Shown one piece after another: positions 62,510 through 64,000 of a stretch of DNA of 64,000 bases. The DNA is from Rhizobiales bacterium TMED25. Lineage in GTDB: Bacteria; Pseudomonadota; Alphaproteobacteria; Rhizobiales; TMED25. The notes under the pieces are model-generated. The model did not search any database and was not told the origin of the DNA. It was given only the letters and a program-made list of their open reading frames with translations. The stretch lies in assembly GCA_002168075.1 (NCBI GenBank), contig NHCE01000010.1, positions 62,001 to 126,000 of the forward strand, read 5' to 3'. Numbering within the stretch: position 1 is the stretch's first letter; every line of letters begins with the position of its first letter. Made by a program: the position numbers and the translations under genes.

Positions 62510-63538
62510 ATGATAGATAATAAAAATTTTTTTCTAGAAGATGAACATGGTGGTGACCTATTAGAAGCTCAAAAAAAATACAAAGATGTCTCTGAATGGA
62601 TTGATCTTTCGTCTGGGATAAATCCTCACCCATATAAAGATTTTAAGTTAGCTAAATCAATTTATAACAGTCTTCCTAGTGGACAAGCAATCAGAGAATT
62701 GCTATCTGCTGCAGCTGTTTATTACAAACTTAAAGATGATAGTAGTATAATTGCTTATCAAGGTGCCCAAGGATTGATTAATATTTTCCCTTATATTTTC
62801 AGTGAGATAAAGAAAAAAAAGGTTCAAGTATATTCTCCAACATATATTGAACATTATAAATCATGGGTCAATGCGGGTTACACAATTAAGTTAATTGTCT
62901 CGTTTGAGAAAGAAATTGATCCATCTGGGATTACTATAATAGTCAATCCAAACAATCCAGATGGCAAACTGTTTAATAAAGATGCGTTAATAGTTCTTCA
63001 AAATAGAATTCAAGAAAAAAATGGTTTACTGATCATTGATGAATCATTTATGGATCCTACACCCGATGAAAAATTTAACTATTCTATTGAGAAACAGAAT
63101 CTAATAATAATTAGGTCCTTTGGTAAATTTTTTGGGTTACCTGGCTTAAGACTCGGATTTGCATTTGGTGATCATAAATATATAAATCAAATTTCAAATT
63201 TTATAGGTCCTTGGCCTATTTCCAGCTCCTCAATCGATATTGCACTCAAAGCTATGTCCGATATTCAATGGATTAAGCAAACAATAAATCAATTAGAGAT
63301 ATTATCTAAAGACTTGGAATTGGCTTTAAATGCCATTAATATTCCAATTATTGGGGGTACTCTTTTATTCAAATTAGTTAAGTTTGAAGACGCAGGTAAG
63401 ATACATAATTTACTTGCAAAAGATGGTATTTGGACAAGAAAATTTATATATAACAATAATTGGCTCAGATTGGGAATACCTAAAGATCGAGTTGAGTTAA
63501 ATTATTTGTTCAATTCACTGCAAAACATATTAAAATAA
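62510..63538 (+). CDS. cobC: L-threonine-O-3-phosphate decarboxylase (CobD/CobC type)
   Basis: PLP enzyme of the aspartate aminotransferase fold that makes (R)-1-amino-2-propanol phosphate, the linker of the cobalamin nucleotide loop. The 342-residue protein has WIDLSSGINPHPY, IVNPNNPDG for substrate/cofactor contact, and the PLP lysine in IIRSFGKFFGLPGLRLGFAFG. Alphaproteobacterial nomenclature calls it cobC, enteric cobD. Position between cobT and cbiB separates it from histidinol-phosphate aminotransferase, which it resembles. Confidence 0.92.
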   Translation: MIDNKNFFLEDEHGGDLLEAQKKYKDVSEWIDLSSGINPHPYKDFKLAKSIYNSLPSGQAIRELLSAAAVYYKLKDDSSIIAYQGAQGLINIFPYIFSEIKKKKVQVYSPTYIEHYKSWVNAGYTIKLIVSFEKEIDPSGITIIVNPNNPDGKLFNKDALIVLQNRIQEKNGLLIIDESFMDPTPDEKFNYSIEKQNLIIIRSFGKFFGLPGLRLGFAFGDHKYINQISNFIGPWPISSSSIDIALKAMSDIQWIKQTINQLEILSKDLELALNAINIPIIGGTLLFKLVKFEDAGKIHNLLAKDGIWTRKFIYNNNWLRLGIPKDRVELNYLFNSLQNILK

Positions 63539-63557
63539 TTAGAGTTATGAATTAGTA

Positions 63558-64000
63558 ATGGAAATATTTTTAGTTATAATTATTGCAGTTTTAGTTGATG
63601 CTTACGCGGGTGACGAACATCTTTTATGGAGAAAAGTTCCGCATCCAATTATATATATTGGCAGATATATAAATTTTTTAGATATAGAATTTAATAGAAA
63701 AGAGTTTTCAGATAAATCTAAATTTTTTAACGGTTTTCTTGTAATTTTTATTTCTGTTATTGGTCTTTATTTTCTGACAAGAATCTTAGAAGATTTATTA
63801 TTAAATAATACCTTTGGATATATAATTCTTGGATTTCTTGTATCTATTCTTCTTTCTGGAAAATCCTTATTTAGTCACGTCAAATCTATTTATGATGATC
63901 TAATGAGAGATGATATTCAAAGTGCAAAATCCAACCTATCTAAGATTGTATCACGCGATGTAGACAAATTAGATGAAAGTTCAATAACCAGAGGCTCAAT
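63558..64000 (+). CDS. cbiB: Adenosylcobinamide-phosphate synthase CbiB/CobD, cut by window edge
   Basis: Membrane enzyme that attaches aminopropanol (phosphate) to adenosylcobyric acid. I translated from the ATG at 63558-63560; the frame is open to the window end, giving 147 residues. VDAYAGDEHLLWRKVPHPIIYIGRYI near the start matches the family hallmark (here in part: KVPHPIIYIG), followed by two hydrophobic helices (about 55-72 and 83-100) and the conserved SRDVDKLDE. The full family length is about 310, so just over half is missing. It follows cobC by 19 bases in the same operon. Confidence 0.9.
   Translation, partial: MEIFLVIIIAVLVDAYAGDEHLLWRKVPHPIIYIGRYINFLDIEFNRKEFSDKSKFFNGFLVIFISVIGLYFLTRILEDLLLNNTFGYIILGFLVSILLSGKSLFSHVKSIYDDLMRDDIQSAKSNLSKIVSRDVDKLDESSITRGS

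Noticed and set aside
62510-63538. Histidinol-phosphate aminotransferase
   Set aside because: The fold is the same, but the gene lies between cobT and cbiB and its N-terminal WIDLSSGINPHPY fits the cobalamin decarboxylase.
1-64000. CRISPR arrays, prophage, insertion sequences and integrons
   Set aside because: I saw no spaced short repeats, transposase, integrase or phage structural genes; the only repeat of note is the NUDIX duplication.

Overview
The window is AT-rich and very tightly packed: no gene-free stretch reaches 300 bases, many neighbours overlap by 1-17 bases, and only one full RNA gene (tRNA-Gln) is present. Gene content and order (polyprenyl synthase - TrmN6-like - glyQ - glyS - ppdK; xseB - dxs - tlyA; pdxH / fabI / aroC; nadABC; aerobic cobalamin genes; ccmEFH; a possible GANTC/CtrA-type promoter) point to a streamlined, aerobic, probably marine alphaproteobacterium. 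I cannot place it below class from this sequence alone.

Layout. 1-7.2 kb: quinone side-chain synthesis, tRNA modification, glycyl-tRNA synthetase, pyruvate phosphate dikinase. 7.2-10.6 kb: de novo NAD synthesis (nadA-nadB-nadC, minus strand). 10.7-15.9 kb: a YgfZ/phosphatase pair, an AcuI-like reductase, a NUDIX hydrolase, a DadA-type dehydrogenase and Sua5; dadA is flanked by a ~110-bp direct repeat (real NUDIX start and a decayed copy) with a tRNA-like relic beside it. 15.9-22.5 kb: xseB, dxs, tlyA, aroC, fabI, pdxH, a metallo-beta-lactamase-fold hydrolase and tRNA-Gln. 22.5-24.5 kb: a bacterial (6-4)-type photolyase that seems to have lost two of its four iron-sulphur cysteines, overlapped by a DUF3429 membrane protein.

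24.5-36.4 kb is the most distinctive part: two divergent transcription units centred on formate and formyl groups. The minus-strand unit encodes NAD formate dehydrogenase, a Baeyer-Villiger-type monooxygenase with no canonical start codon for its Rossmann motif, and an amidase. The plus-strand unit encodes a NIPSNAP protein, a thiamine-diphosphate lyase, formyl-CoA:oxalate CoA-transferase, a stand-alone 10-formyl-THF hydrolase-like protein, formate-THF ligase and a PanE-family reductase. Together they look like a module that makes formyl-CoA and splits it between oxidation to CO2 and the folate pool. The thiamine enzyme reads more like 2-hydroxyacyl-CoA lyase than classical oxalyl-CoA decarboxylase.

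36.4-44.4 kb: CinA with a degenerate amidase domain, an MFS carrier, a glycine-betaine-type ABC importer (binding protein, permease, ATPase), Fe-superoxide dismutase, glutaryl-CoA dehydrogenase and MsrB. 44.4-52.0 kb: a long minus-strand operon, sufE followed by an Mrp-type cation/proton antiporter with a split MrpA and three NuoL/M/N-like subunits. 52.1-55.4 kb: YcgN and cytochrome c maturation ccmE, ccmF, ccmH. 55.4-60.6 kb: a PAS histidine kinase, a hemerythrin-like protein, DusA and a phosphohexomutase. 60.6-64 kb: cobalamin nucleotide-loop genes cobS, cobT, threonine-phosphate decarboxylase and a truncated cbiB.
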